DNA of 64,000 nucleotides from GCA-001735895 sp964651385. Its GTDB lineage: Bacteria; Pseudomonadota; Gammaproteobacteria; GCA-001735895. The notes below the pieces were generated by a model, which did not search any database, was not told the origin of the DNA, and saw nothing but the letters and a program-made list of their open reading frames with translations. Position 1 is the stretch's first letter. Each line of letters begins with the position of its first letter. Location of the stretch: the NCBI GenBank assembly GCA_964651385.1, contig CAZYYM010000001.1, positions 1 through 64,000 on the forward strand, in the 5' to 3' direction. Below are positions 34,396 to 43,463 of this stretch, piece by piece. The translations under genes were made by a program, and so were the position numbers.

Positions 34396-36147
34396 GTGGA
34401 ATTATCGGGTTCTGAAATCATCATTCAGTTTCTAAAAGATGAAGGTGTCAAACACCTGTTCGGTTATCCGGGCGGAGCCGTGCTACATATTTACGACGCA
34501 CTGCACCAGCAGGATGATGTCGAACATATTCTCGTCCGTCACGAGCAGGGCGCTACCCATGCGGCCGATGGTTACGCGCGCGCAACCGGAAAACCCGGTG
34601 TTTGCCTGGTAACTTCAGGCCCTGGCGCTACCAATGCAGTAACGGGTATCGCCACCGCCTTCCTCGATTCGATTCCATTAGTAGTTTTGACCGGCCAGGT
34701 ACCCTGCCATGCTATCGGCACCGATGCCTTTCAGGAAGTCGATGCGGTTGGCGTAACACGTGCCTGCGTCAAACATAATTTCCTGGTTAAAGATCTCAAT
34801 AAACTGGCAGAAACACTGAAGAAGGCCTTTTTCGTGGCAACCACCGGACGACCGGGACCAGTTGTGGTAGATATTCCTAAAGATATCACAGCGCCACACA
34901 TCAAGATTCCATACGAGTATCCCAGGCAAGTGGAAATGCGGTCGTACAATCCAAATGTTAAAGGCCATCCGCGGCAAATTAAGCGAGCAGTCGATTTATT
35001 GCTCAGCGCCAAGCGCCCCATGATTTATACCGGTGGTGGTGTAATCACCTCTGCAGCATCGAAGGAGTTGCGTCAATTTGTTCGCAAGCTCGATTTTCCG
35101 ATTACGCAAACACTAATGGGTCTTGGTGCGTTTCCGGGAACCGATCCATTGTTTATAGGTATGCTCGGCATGCACGGTACCTATGAATCCAATATGGCGA
35201 TGCACGACTGCGATGTCCTCATCGCAATCGGTGCGCGTTTCGATGACCGCATTACCGGCGTAACCGGTAAATTCTGTCCTTATGCACAGGTCATTCATAT
35301 CGATATCGATCCGGCGTCGATTTCGAAAACTGTGAATGCGAATATTCCCATTGTCGGTGACGTTAAAGGCGTGCTTCAAGAGATGAATAAACTGCTCGAC
35401 AAGCCCGACCTACCCATCGACAAGGCTGCACTTGAAGCCTGGTGGAAAAAAATCAAATCCTGGCAAAGCCAGAAGAGTTTCGACTACGAAAAGAAAGACG
35501 GTGTCATTCAACCTCAATCAGCAGTAGAAGAACTTTATAAAATCACCAACGGAAACGCTTATATCACCTCTGATGTCGGCCAGCATCAGATGTATGCTGC
35601 ACAGTTTTATCCGTTCCATGAACCTCGCCGCTGGATCAATTCCGGTGGTCTCGGCACCATGGGATTTGGATTGCCCGCCGCAATGGGTGTGAAGCTCGCT
35701 TTCCCGGACCAGGAAGTCGCTTGTATAACCGGTGAGGGCAGCATACAGATGTGTATACAGGAACTGTCAACTTGTCTGCAATATGACATTCCAGTCAAGA
35801 TTGTTAACTTGAATAACCGTTATCTGGGCATGGTTCGTCAATGGCAGGAATTCTTTTACGAAAAGCGTTACTCGCATGTCTATATGGATTCTTTGCCTGA
35901 TTTCGTCAAACTGGCCGAGGCTTACGGTCACGTCGGTATTCGTGTCGATGATCCGAAAGATTTGCACGATGCGATGGAAGAGGCTTTTAAACTGAAAGAC
36001 CGTACTGTATTCCTCGATATCATTACCGACCGAGAAGCCAATGTTTATCCGATGATTTCAAATGGCAAAGCGCATAATGAAATGGATATCTCACCCCTGC
36101 AGCAGGAAATTCAGGCTGCCATGATTGCCAGAGGAGAGACTGTCTAA
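34396..36147 (+). CDS. ilvI: Acetolactate synthase large (catalytic) subunit
   Basis: Thiamine-diphosphate enzyme making acetolactate or acetohydroxybutyrate, 583 residues. It starts with GTG preceded by AGAGG. The catalytic glutamate lies in HEQGATHAADGYARATGK (about residue 47), FAD/central-domain signatures are GDVKG and GARFDDRITG, and the ThDP-magnesium motif is GEGSIQMCIQELSTC...NNRYLGMVRQWQEFFY. First gene of ilvI-ilvH-ilvC, behind the attenuator-like leader. The regulatory subunit overlaps its stop by one base. Confidence 0.96.
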   Translation: MELSGSEIIIQFLKDEGVKHLFGYPGGAVLHIYDALHQQDDVEHILVRHEQGATHAADGYARATGKPGVCLVTSGPGATNAVTGIATAFLDSIPLVVLTGQVPCHAIGTDAFQEVDAVGVTRACVKHNFLVKDLNKLAETLKKAFFVATTGRPGPVVVDIPKDITAPHIKIPYEYPRQVEMRSYNPNVKGHPRQIKRAVDLLLSAKRPMIYTGGGVITSAASKELRQFVRKLDFPITQTLMGLGAFPGTDPLFIGMLGMHGTYESNMAMHDCDVLIAIGARFDDRITGVTGKFCPYAQVIHIDIDPASISKTVNANIPIVGDVKGVLQEMNKLLDKPDLPIDKAALEAWWKKIKSWQSQKSFDYEKKDGVIQPQSAVEELYKITNGNAYITSDVGQHQMYAAQFYPFHEPRRWINSGGLGTMGFGLPAAMGVKLAFPDQEVACITGEGSIQMCIQELSTCLQYDIPVKIVNLNNRYLGMVRQWQEFFYEKRYSHVYMDSLPDFVKLAEAYGHVGIRVDDPKDLHDAMEEAFKLKDRTVFLDIITDREANVYPMISNGKAHNEMDISPLQQEIQAAMIARGETV

Positions 36148-36641
36148 TGCGACACATCATCTCACTACTGGTCGAAAACGAATCGGGTGCCCTGTCACGA
36201 ATATCGGGCCTGTTTTCGGCACGCGGTTATAACATCGAATCACTAACTGTCGCGACTACCGAAGACACCACGCTATCACGTATGACAATTGTCAGTGTCG
36301 GCGATGACCGAATCATCGAGCAAATTACCAAGCAGCTCAATAAACTGGTTGATGTGGTCAAACTTCAGGACTTTACCGAGGGTAACTTTATCGAGCGTGA
36401 AATGATGTTCGTCAAGGTTAAAGCTTCGGGCGAATCAAAACGCTCCGAGATTAAACGCCTGTCAGATATTTTTCGTGCACGTATCATCGATGTCACTGAT
36501 ACTACTTTCTGCATTGAACTGACTGGTTCGGGTGACAAACTGGACGCTTACATCAATGCCTTGCACGAAACTAATATCGTCGAAGTGGTACGATCCGGGT
36601 CGATGGGCATCATGCGTGGCGATAAGGCTTTAACTATATAA
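36147..36641 (+). CDS. ilvH: Acetolactate synthase small (regulatory) subunit
   Basis: A 164-residue regulatory subunit that gives valine sensitivity. The N-terminal ACT domain begins RHIISLLVENESGALSRISG and contains GYNIESLTV; the C-terminal domain holds EIKRLSDIFRARIIDV. Start and the ilvI stop overlap as TAATG, so synthesis of both subunits is coupled. Confidence 0.96.
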   Translation: MRHIISLLVENESGALSRISGLFSARGYNIESLTVATTEDTTLSRMTIVSVGDDRIIEQITKQLNKLVDVVKLQDFTEGNFIEREMMFVKVKASGESKRSEIKRLSDIFRARIIDVTDTTFCIELTGSGDKLDAYINALHETNIVEVVRSGSMGIMRGDKALTI

Positions 36642-36701
36642 CTTGATTACTCGTCTGATTTATTTTCTACTGAAACCAAACCACCGACACATGAGGGTGT
36701 T

Positions 36702-37718
36702 ATGAATATTTATTACGATAAAGATTGCGATTTATCCATTATCCAGGGCAAAAAAGTAGCTATCATCGGTTACGGCTCGCAGGGCCACGCCCACGCCAAT
36801 AACCTGAAAGATTCAGGTGTCGACGTTTGTGTCGGTTTGCGTCAGGGTTCCTCTACTGCCGCCAAAGCCGAGGCCGCCGGTTTGACCGTAAAACATACTG
36901 CAGATGCCGTTGCCGGTGCAGATCTGGTCATGATTCTAACACCCGACGAGTTCCAACGCGATTTGTACGACAACGAGATCGAACCGAATATCAAACAGGG
37001 TGCTGCAATGGCTTTCGCCCACGGTTTTGCAATCCATTTTAACCAGGTTGTGCCTCGCGCCGACCTTGACGTAATCATGATTGCACCAAAGGCGCCCGGG
37101 CACACGGTGCGTTCCGAATTCGTTAAAGGCGGTGGTATTCCTGATTTGATCGCGATTCAGCAAAATGCTTCCGGCATGGCCAAGGACCTTGCACTTTCCT
37201 ACGCCGCAGGTATTGGCGGCGGACGTACAGCGATTATCGAAACCACCTTCAAAGATGAAACCGAAACCGACCTGTTCGGCGAACAAACCGTGCTTTGTGG
37301 CGGCACTATCGAACTGGTTAAAGCCGGTTTCGAAACCCTGGTAGAAGCTGGATACGCACCCGAACTGGCTTATTTTGAATGCCTGCACGAACTGAAGCTG
37401 ATCGTTGATCTGATCCATGAAGGCGGTATTGCTAACATGAACTATTCGATATCCAATAATGCTGAATTCGGCGAATATCATACCGGTAAAAGAATTATTA
37501 ACGAGGAAAGCCGCTGGGCCATGAAGGAATGCCTGGAAAATATTCAAAACGGTAGCTACGCCAAGCAATTCATTTCCGAAGGTTCTTCCAACTATCCTTC
37601 AATGACCGCAGAGCGTCGTAACAATGCGGCACACGAAATCGAGATAACCGGTGCTAAACTGCGGGCGATGATGCCCTGGTTGAGCGCTAATGCCTTGGTC
37701 GATAAATCTAAAAACTAG
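36702..37718 (+). CDS. ilvC: Ketol-acid reductoisomerase (class I)
   Basis: Converts acetolactate to dihydroxyisovalerate with NADPH and magnesium, 338 residues, the short class I form. The Rossmann loop is VAIIGYGSQGHAHANNL; metal ligands lie in TFKDETETDLFGEQ and CLHELKLIVDLIHEGG. A GAGGGTG ribosome site precedes the ATG. It continues the ilv operon and ends 52 bases before pssA. Confidence 0.97.
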   Translation: MNIYYDKDCDLSIIQGKKVAIIGYGSQGHAHANNLKDSGVDVCVGLRQGSSTAAKAEAAGLTVKHTADAVAGADLVMILTPDEFQRDLYDNEIEPNIKQGAAMAFAHGFAIHFNQVVPRADLDVIMIAPKAPGHTVRSEFVKGGGIPDLIAIQQNASGMAKDLALSYAAGIGGGRTAIIETTFKDETETDLFGEQTVLCGGTIELVKAGFETLVEAGYAPELAYFECLHELKLIVDLIHEGGIANMNYSISNNAEFGEYHTGKRIINEESRWAMKECLENIQNGSYAKQFISEGSSNYPSMTAERRNNAAHEIEITGAKLRAMMPWLSANALVDKSKN

Positions 37719-37770
37719 ATTTTCAATAACGAACCGGAGATCGGGTGGGCTTAAATCCACTCGTTTCACA

Positions 37771-38574
37771 ATGATGGATGACAGTAATCCAAAAGAAAAT
37801 CGTAAAAAGTTGGGTAAGGGCATTTTCCTGTTACCCAACCTGTTCACTACGGGTGCATTATTCGCCGGCTTTTACGCGATTATCGCCGCCATGAAAGGTA
37901 ATTTCGAAATTGCGGCGATGGTGATATTCCTTGCTATGATTCTCGATGGTCTGGACGGTCGGGTCGCTAGAATGACCAATACCCAATCAGCTTTTGGGGC
38001 GGAATACGACAGTCTTTCCGATATGGTTTCCTTCGGTGTTGCACCCGGGTTGGTTATGTATCAGTGGTCACTGGTATATCTCGCCGATGTGTCCAATTTC
38101 TGGGGCAAACTTGGCTGGCTGGCAGCATTTATCTACACGACCTGTACCGCATTGCGATTGGCCCGTTTTAATACCCAAATCGGCACCGCAGACAAACGTT
38201 TCTTTCAAGGACTCGCCTGCCCTGCTGCCGCTGCAGTCGTGATGGGAGCTGTCTGGGTTTGTGAAACTTATCTGATATCCGGTGAAGATGTAACTTACCT
38301 GGCGTTAATTTTAACCACAATTGCCGCTGGTCTGATGGTATCGCGTTTTCCCTATTACAGTTTCAAAGATCTCGATTTACGTAAAAAAGTGCCGTTTGTC
38401 GCGGTTCTTGCCGTCATGTTGGCGTTTGTTTTCCTTTCAATAGAAACAGCCACGGTTTTATTCCTGTCATTTGTGTTTTATATGCTGTCTGGGCCGATTT
38501 TTTCTCTGTTCCGCTGGAATCGAAATCGTCAGCGTCTACACGCTAGTGAAGAAACACACAAAGCAGAGGATTAA
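37771..38574 (+). CDS. pssA: CDP-diacylglycerol-serine O-phosphatidyltransferase
   Basis: Integral membrane enzyme making phosphatidylserine, the precursor of phosphatidylethanolamine, 267 residues. I start it at ATG 37771; a longer frame from 37690 overlaps ilvC and lacks domain similarity. The CDP-alcohol phosphotransferase motif is complete: DGLDGRVAR, then GAEYDSLSD, giving D-G-x2-A-R-x8-G-x3-D-x3-D (about residues 57-79). Several membrane helices follow. An ilv-pss-leu order is common in Gammaproteobacteria. Confidence 0.94.
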   Translation: MMDDSNPKENRKKLGKGIFLLPNLFTTGALFAGFYAIIAAMKGNFEIAAMVIFLAMILDGLDGRVARMTNTQSAFGAEYDSLSDMVSFGVAPGLVMYQWSLVYLADVSNFWGKLGWLAAFIYTTCTALRLARFNTQIGTADKRFFQGLACPAAAAVVMGAVWVCETYLISGEDVTYLALILTTIAAGLMVSRFPYYSFKDLDLRKKVPFVAVLAVMLAFVFLSIETATVLFLSFVFYMLSGPIFSLFRWNRNRQRLHASEETHKAED

Positions 38575-38673
38575 TGTCGAGTATTAGATCTGATTCTACG
38601 CCTGTAGCCTTGACAGGCGTCAAGTCATAATTAACCTAAGCAGTATCATCGGGAAAGTACCTGGGGTAATCGC

Positions 38674-40221
38674 ATGAGCCAAGATCAATTAATTATTTTC
38701 GATACTACCTTGCGCGATGGTGAGCAAAGCCCCGGCGCGTCTATGACGCGCGACGAAAAAGTTCGCATCGCAAGGGTACTGGAGGCGATGAAAGTTGATA
38801 TCATCGAAGCCGGATTCCCGATCGCCAGCGAGGGTGATTTCGAATCGGTTAAAACCGTGGCTAAAGTGATCAAAGACAGTACTATCTGCGGCCTCGCCCG
38901 AGCCAAACGGGTCGATATCGAACGTGCCGGCGAGGCGATAAAACCAGCCAATTCAGGGCGTATTCATACTTTTCTGGCAACATCACCCATACACATGGAA
39001 CAAAAGCTGCGCATGACGCCTGACGAAGTTGTTGAAGCGGCGGTTAGGGCTGTGCGTATGGCCCGCCAGTTTACCGACAATGTTGAATTCTCACCCGAAG
39101 ATGCTGGTCGATCGGAGCCCGACTTTCTCTGTCGGGTACTCGAAGCGGTCATTGCCGAAGGCGCCACCACCATTAACATTCCCGACACCGTTGGCTACAA
39201 TATACCGCATCAGTTTGGCGGGTTGATCAGGGAATTACGCGAACGTATCCCAAATTCTGACAGGGCGATATTTTCGGTTCATTGCCACAACGATCTGGGG
39301 CTCGCGGTCGGCAATTCACTCTCTGCAGTACTAAACGGTGCACGACAGGTTGAATGCACCATTAATGGCCTGGGCGAACGGGCGGGTAATGCCTCGCTGG
39401 AAGAAATTGTCATGGCGGTACGCACACGTCAGGATGTCTTCCCCTGCGATAGCAGACTCGATACGACTCAAATTATGAACTGCTCTAAACTGGTGGCTGG
39501 CATCACTGGTTTCAATGTTCAGCCTAACAAGGCTATCGTCGGAGCCAACGCATTCGCGCATGAATCGGGGATTCATCAGGACGGTGTACTCAAATCCCGC
39601 GAGACTTACGAAATCATGCGTGCACAGGATGTCGGCTGGAGTACCAATAAACTGGTGCTGGGCAAGCATTCCGGACGCAATGCATTTAAGACGCGCATGT
39701 CCGAACTCAATATTGAATTTTCCTCCGAGGAAGAACTCAATGAAGTGTTCGCTCGATTCAAAACCCTGGCGGATAAAAAACACGATATCTTTGACGAAGA
39801 CTTGCAGGCACTGGTCAGCGAATCAGTCATCGAAGCTGAGAACGAAATTATCAAACTGGTGAGTTTACGCGTCTGTTGTGAGACCGGTGAAACGCCGAAC
39901 GCGACCATGACCCTGAATATCGACGGCGAGGAAAAGCAGGCCGAATCGGTTGGCGACGGACCGGTTGACGCCTGTTTCAAGGCCATCGAAAATCTCACCA
40001 ATACCGGTGTTTCTCTGCAACTGTATTCGGTTAACGCGATTACGACCGGTACGGATTCGCAGGGCGAGGTCACGGTTCGAGTGGAAAAGGATGGCCATGT
40101 CGTCAATGGTCAGGGAGCCGATACAGATATTGTTATCGCCTCGGCCAAATCCTACATCAATGCGCTTAACAAAGTGATTACCAATGCAGGGAGAACGCAT
40201 CCGCAGATGGGTGACGTTTAA
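38674..40221 (+). CDS. leuA: 2-isopropylmalate synthase
   Basis: First committed step of leucine synthesis, condensing acetyl-CoA with 2-ketoisovalerate, 515 residues. IFDTTLRDGEQSPGASM holds the catalytic arginine and metal aspartate, HCHNDLGLAVGNS the HxH metal ligands, and the C-terminal third (from about 390) is the LeuA dimer domain that binds leucine (NATMTLNIDGEEKQAESVGDG). A hairpin with ACGCCTGT (38598-38605) and ACAGGCGT (38613-38620) lies in its 99-base leader, without a T-run. Four bases separate it from the next gene. Confidence 0.96.
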   Translation: MSQDQLIIFDTTLRDGEQSPGASMTRDEKVRIARVLEAMKVDIIEAGFPIASEGDFESVKTVAKVIKDSTICGLARAKRVDIERAGEAIKPANSGRIHTFLATSPIHMEQKLRMTPDEVVEAAVRAVRMARQFTDNVEFSPEDAGRSEPDFLCRVLEAVIAEGATTINIPDTVGYNIPHQFGGLIRELRERIPNSDRAIFSVHCHNDLGLAVGNSLSAVLNGARQVECTINGLGERAGNASLEEIVMAVRTRQDVFPCDSRLDTTQIMNCSKLVAGITGFNVQPNKAIVGANAFAHESGIHQDGVLKSRETYEIMRAQDVGWSTNKLVLGKHSGRNAFKTRMSELNIEFSSEEELNEVFARFKTLADKKHDIFDEDLQALVSESVIEAENEIIKLVSLRVCCETGETPNATMTLNIDGEEKQAESVGDGPVDACFKAIENLTNTGVSLQLYSVNAITTGTDSQGEVTVRVEKDGHVVNGQGADTDIVIASAKSYINALNKVITNAGRTHPQMGDV

Positions 40222-40225
40222 ATCC

Positions 40226-40993
40226 ATGCTCAGTCCCAGGCAAAAGCACTGCCTGCAAGGCATCGGTATTCGGCGCTGGGTTGAGCGGTCTACGACTACG
40301 GATAGAGTAGCACCAAAAGTGGTAAAGGAAGCAAATGCACCCCTGAATGATTCCCCCACAATATCCTCTTTATCTTTACAAGCCGCAGCAACACCTGAAA
40401 CAGAACCTGAAATCAAACCACCGGTAATTGATATTCCACTCGATAGTTGGGACGCCATTCAACATGCCATACGTCAATGCCAGTCCTGCGAACTCGCAAA
40501 ACATTGCATACAAAAAGTCCCCGGCGTCGGTAATCAACGGGCTGATTTGATGATTATCGGCGAGGGCCCCGGACATGACGAAGATATCAAGGGCGAGCCA
40601 TTTGTTGGACGTTCCGGACAACTACTCGAGAAAATGCTGGCTTCTATTGGAATATCACGCCTGCAAGTATTCATCACTAATATAGTCAAATGCCGTCCAC
40701 CGAATAATCGTGAACCACATGCGGACGAAGTACATTCCTGCGATCAGTTTATACAGGCTCAAATTCAGCAAATCAATCCTAAAGTGATACTTTCCGTGGG
40801 CCGCATATCGGCACATAGCTTATTACATTGCAGCGACCCGGTCGGCCGATTAATCAAAACCATGCACAAGTTACCCGGTAGTGAAATACCGGTTAAGGTA
40901 ACTTATCATCCGGCCTATTTATTACGCACCCCCTCCGCCAAGGCCATCGCCTGGGAGGATATGAAAACGCTTTATCGCATTCTCAATCAATGA
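40226..40993 (+). CDS. Family 4 uracil-DNA glycosylase with iron-sulfur cluster
   Basis: DNA repair enzyme that removes uracil, 255 residues from the ATG at 40226; a longer frame starts inside leuA and is not needed. The N-terminal 70 residues are a variable, proline-rich linker. Cluster cysteines start at CQSCELAKHC (about residue 78); motif A is GEGPGHDEDIKGEPFVGRSG and motif B lies near VTYHPAYLLR. The next gene, rimI, overlaps by four bases; this pair is common in Gammaproteobacteria. Confidence 0.9.
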   Translation: MLSPRQKHCLQGIGIRRWVERSTTTDRVAPKVVKEANAPLNDSPTISSLSLQAAATPETEPEIKPPVIDIPLDSWDAIQHAIRQCQSCELAKHCIQKVPGVGNQRADLMIIGEGPGHDEDIKGEPFVGRSGQLLEKMLASIGISRLQVFITNIVKCRPPNNREPHADEVHSCDQFIQAQIQQINPKVILSVGRISAHSLLHCSDPVGRLIKTMHKLPGSEIPVKVTYHPAYLLRTPSAKAIAWEDMKTLYRILNQ

Positions 40994-41445
40994 ATAAAAT
41001 CGGGCTGTCTTTTCGTCGCATGGACATTGACGATATCAACAATGTCATGCAGGTTGAATCAAAGGTATATACCTATCCCTGGACAGAAGGTATTTTCAGA
41101 GACTGTATTCGTGTTGGTTACGATTGCTGGCTGGCACTCATCGACGAAACAATTATTGCCCATGCTGTCATCAGCGTCGCTGCCGGTGAAAGCCATATTC
41201 TAAATATAACAGTCTCGGAAGATTATCAGGGCCACGGCATCGGCAAACAGTTCATCAAGCATCTAATCGAAATTGCCAAAAAAAAACAGGCCCGCACGAT
41301 TATGCTCGAAGTCCGCCCGAGCAATGCCGCTGCAATTAATTGTTATCACGCTACTGGTTTCAACGAAATCGGTTGCAGGAAAGATTATTATCCTGCACCG
41401 AATGGTCGAGAAGATGCGTTACTTTATGCGCGACATATTGATTAG
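40990..41445 (+). CDS. rimI: Ribosomal protein bS18 N-acetyltransferase RimI
   Basis: A 151-residue GNAT acetyltransferase. Acetyl-CoA-binding motif A reads VSEDYQGHGIGKQFIKHL and the following helix contains TIMLEVRPSNAAAINCYHATGF, which is close to RimI. The C-terminal YYPAPNGREDALLYARHI is also RimI-like. Target assignment rests on family similarity and on linkage to the glycosylase gene. Confidence 0.9.
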   Translation: MNKIGLSFRRMDIDDINNVMQVESKVYTYPWTEGIFRDCIRVGYDCWLALIDETIIAHAVISVAAGESHILNITVSEDYQGHGIGKQFIKHLIEIAKKKQARTIMLEVRPSNAAAINCYHATGFNEIGCRKDYYPAPNGREDALLYARHID

Positions 41446-41557
41446 ACCGAAGGTTAATGGACCCGGGATTTTGGAATAAAATTCGATACTTCTTCCACAA
41501 TCAGCATCTGCAATTTCTATATGGTTGATAATCAAACAGATTTCTCCTCTGGTTATG

Positions 41558-41586
41558 TGCCTGATTCTGTCTCAGGTATTTTATTT
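41558..41586 (+). terminator. Weak terminator-like hairpin downstream of rimI
   Basis: TGCCTGA and TCAGGTA pair over 7 positions with one wobble around a 7-base loop, followed by TTTTATTTT. It probably ends the leuA-udg-rimI transcript. Confidence 0.4.
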
Positions 41587-41867
41587 TACCCGTGGAAATA
41601 CTATCCTTTGGGCCTGATTTCCCTTTATATCAGGGAAACTCTATTATTTCAGTATTTCTGCTGCACGAAGATATTCTACCAATGCGGAATATCTAATCTG
41701 GTTTGCGCCAGCAGTATTCCCTACCTAACGAAATATCCAGCATTAGCCAGGTTGTCCGTAAAACAATTAACTCCCGGCAATTCATTGCCTTACCAACTTC
41801 AGCTATAATGCGCCGCTATTTAAATTCGTACCTGGCCAGAGCCAGCATGAAAACCTTGAGAAATTGA
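41587..41867 (+). promoter_or_regulatory. Non-coding gap before prfC with promoter
   Basis: The gap between rimI and prfC (about 420 bases in all) has no convincing gene. TTTCCCT (41618-41624) and AGGGAAA (41632-41638) form a small hairpin. A perfect TATAAT at 41804-41809 with a weak TTCATT (41781-41786, 17-base spacing) is the best promoter for prfC, giving a leader of about 50 bases. Confidence 0.45.
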
Positions 41868-43463
41868 ATGTCTGATATAGACGAAATGCGTCGGCGCCGC
41901 ACTTTTGCGATCATCTCGCATCCTGATGCCGGAAAAACAACGGTCACCGAAAAACTGCTGTTATTCGGTAAGGCCATCCAGATGGCCGGCACGGTTAAAG
42001 GCCGCAAGGCTGCACGACATGCCACGTCTGACTGGATGGAGCTGGAGAAGCAACGCGGTATATCAGTCACCTCGTCAGTCATGCAGTTTCCCTACAAGGG
42101 TAGTATTATCAACCTTCTTGACACACCGGGACACGAAGACTTTTCCGAAGATACCTACCGCACGTTAACCGCAGTCGACTCGGCGCTAATGGTCATCGAT
42201 TGCGCAAAGGGTGTCGAGGAACGTACCATTAAACTGATGGATGTCTGCCGATTACGCGACACACCAATTATTACTTTCATTAACAAACTCGACCGTGAAG
42301 GTCGAGATCCCATCGTCCTGTTGGACGAAGTCGAGGAAATCCTCAAAATTCAGTGTGCGCCGGTTACCTGGCCCATCGGTATGGGTAAAAATTTGAAAGG
42401 TGTCTTTCATTTACAAAATGATTCAGTACATCTGTTTTCCGCCAGCGATGCCGACAAGATATCGTCTGGAGAAGTGATCGAAGGGTTAGATCATCCCAGG
42501 CTTGATGAAGTGCTTGGATCGATGGCAGACGAGTTTCGCGATGAAATCGAGCTGGTGCGCGGAGCCTCACACGAATTCGACCTCGATGCTTATTTAAAAG
42601 GCGAAATGACGCCTGTATTTTTCGGCTCCGCTATCAATAATTTCGGCATGGCCGAGCTGCTTGATGCGTTCGACGATTACGCGCCGGCACCGATGGCACG
42701 CCCCACGCGTACCCGCCCCGTACAACCCGATGAAAACAATCTCAGCGGCTTTGTTTTCAAAATACAAGCGAATATGGACAAACAACACCGTGACCGTATA
42801 GCCTTTATGCGTATTTGTTCCGGTAAATACGATCGCGGTATGAAGGTTAAACATGTACGCATTGGTAAAGACATGAAAATTCCCGATGCGCTGACTTTTA
42901 TGGCGTCGGACCGTGGCCATGTCGAAGTGGCTTACACGGGCGATATCATCGGTATTCATAATCACGGTACCATTCGCATTGGCGACAGCTTCACACAAGG
43001 TGAAGACCTTGCCTTTACCGGTATTCCGAATTTCGCACCCGACCTCTTTCGCCGTGCGCGGCTGAAAGATCCGTTGAAAATGAAAGCACTATTAAAAGGC
43101 TTGACCCAGCTTTGTGAAGAAGGCGCTACACAGCTATTCAAACCACTCGCCAATAACGATCTGATACTCGGCGCGGTTGGCGTGTTGCAGTTTGATGTGG
43201 TCGCACATCGTCTCAAAGATGAATACAATGTCGACTGCCTGTTCGAGCCGGTTAATGTCAATACCGCACGTTGGGTTGCTAGTAGCGACGAAAAGAAACT
43301 GAACGAATTCAAAGTCAAAGCAAGAACTAATCTCGCTCTGGATCACGCGGGCGATCTGGCCTATATAGCACCGTCACGAGTGAACCTGACTATGACTGAA
43401 GAGCGCTGGCCGGAGATCAAATTTCTGGCAACCCGCGAACATGGCATTTACGATTGCGTATAA
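41868..43463 (+). CDS. prfC: Peptide chain release factor 3
   Basis: GTPase that recycles RF1 and RF2 after termination, 531 residues. G motifs are all visible: ISHPDAGKTT (G1), RGISVTSS (G2), LDTPGHEDFSED (G3), NKLDREGRDP (G4). RF3-specific segments include GRKAARHATSDWMELEKQRG and the C-terminal PSRVNLTMTEERWPEI. It starts MSDIDEMRRRRTFAI. The downstream DUF3187 gene begins 23 bases before its stop. Confidence 0.97.
   Translation: MSDIDEMRRRRTFAIISHPDAGKTTVTEKLLLFGKAIQMAGTVKGRKAARHATSDWMELEKQRGISVTSSVMQFPYKGSIINLLDTPGHEDFSEDTYRTLTAVDSALMVIDCAKGVEERTIKLMDVCRLRDTPIITFINKLDREGRDPIVLLDEVEEILKIQCAPVTWPIGMGKNLKGVFHLQNDSVHLFSASDADKISSGEVIEGLDHPRLDEVLGSMADEFRDEIELVRGASHEFDLDAYLKGEMTPVFFGSAINNFGMAELLDAFDDYAPAPMARPTRTRPVQPDENNLSGFVFKIQANMDKQHRDRIAFMRICSGKYDRGMKVKHVRIGKDMKIPDALTFMASDRGHVEVAYTGDIIGIHNHGTIRIGDSFTQGEDLAFTGIPNFAPDLFRRARLKDPLKMKALLKGLTQLCEEGATQLFKPLANNDLILGAVGVLQFDVVAHRLKDEYNVDCLFEPVNVNTARWVASSDEKKLNEFKVKARTNLALDHAGDLAYIAPSRVNLTMTEERWPEIKFLATREHGIYDCV

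Noticed and set aside
36936..37568. 210-codon frame antisense to ilvC
   Set aside because: Shadow of a strongly conserved gene; composition reflects the opposite strand's codon bias.
39606..40458. Long minus-strand frames antisense to leuA and the glycosylase gene
   Set aside because: Serine-rich or otherwise shadow-like sequence with no start signal; the plus-strand genes are unmistakable.
41521..41808. 95-codon plus-strand frame before prfC
   Set aside because: No ribosome-binding site, odd composition, overlaps a terminator-like hairpin and the prfC promoter.
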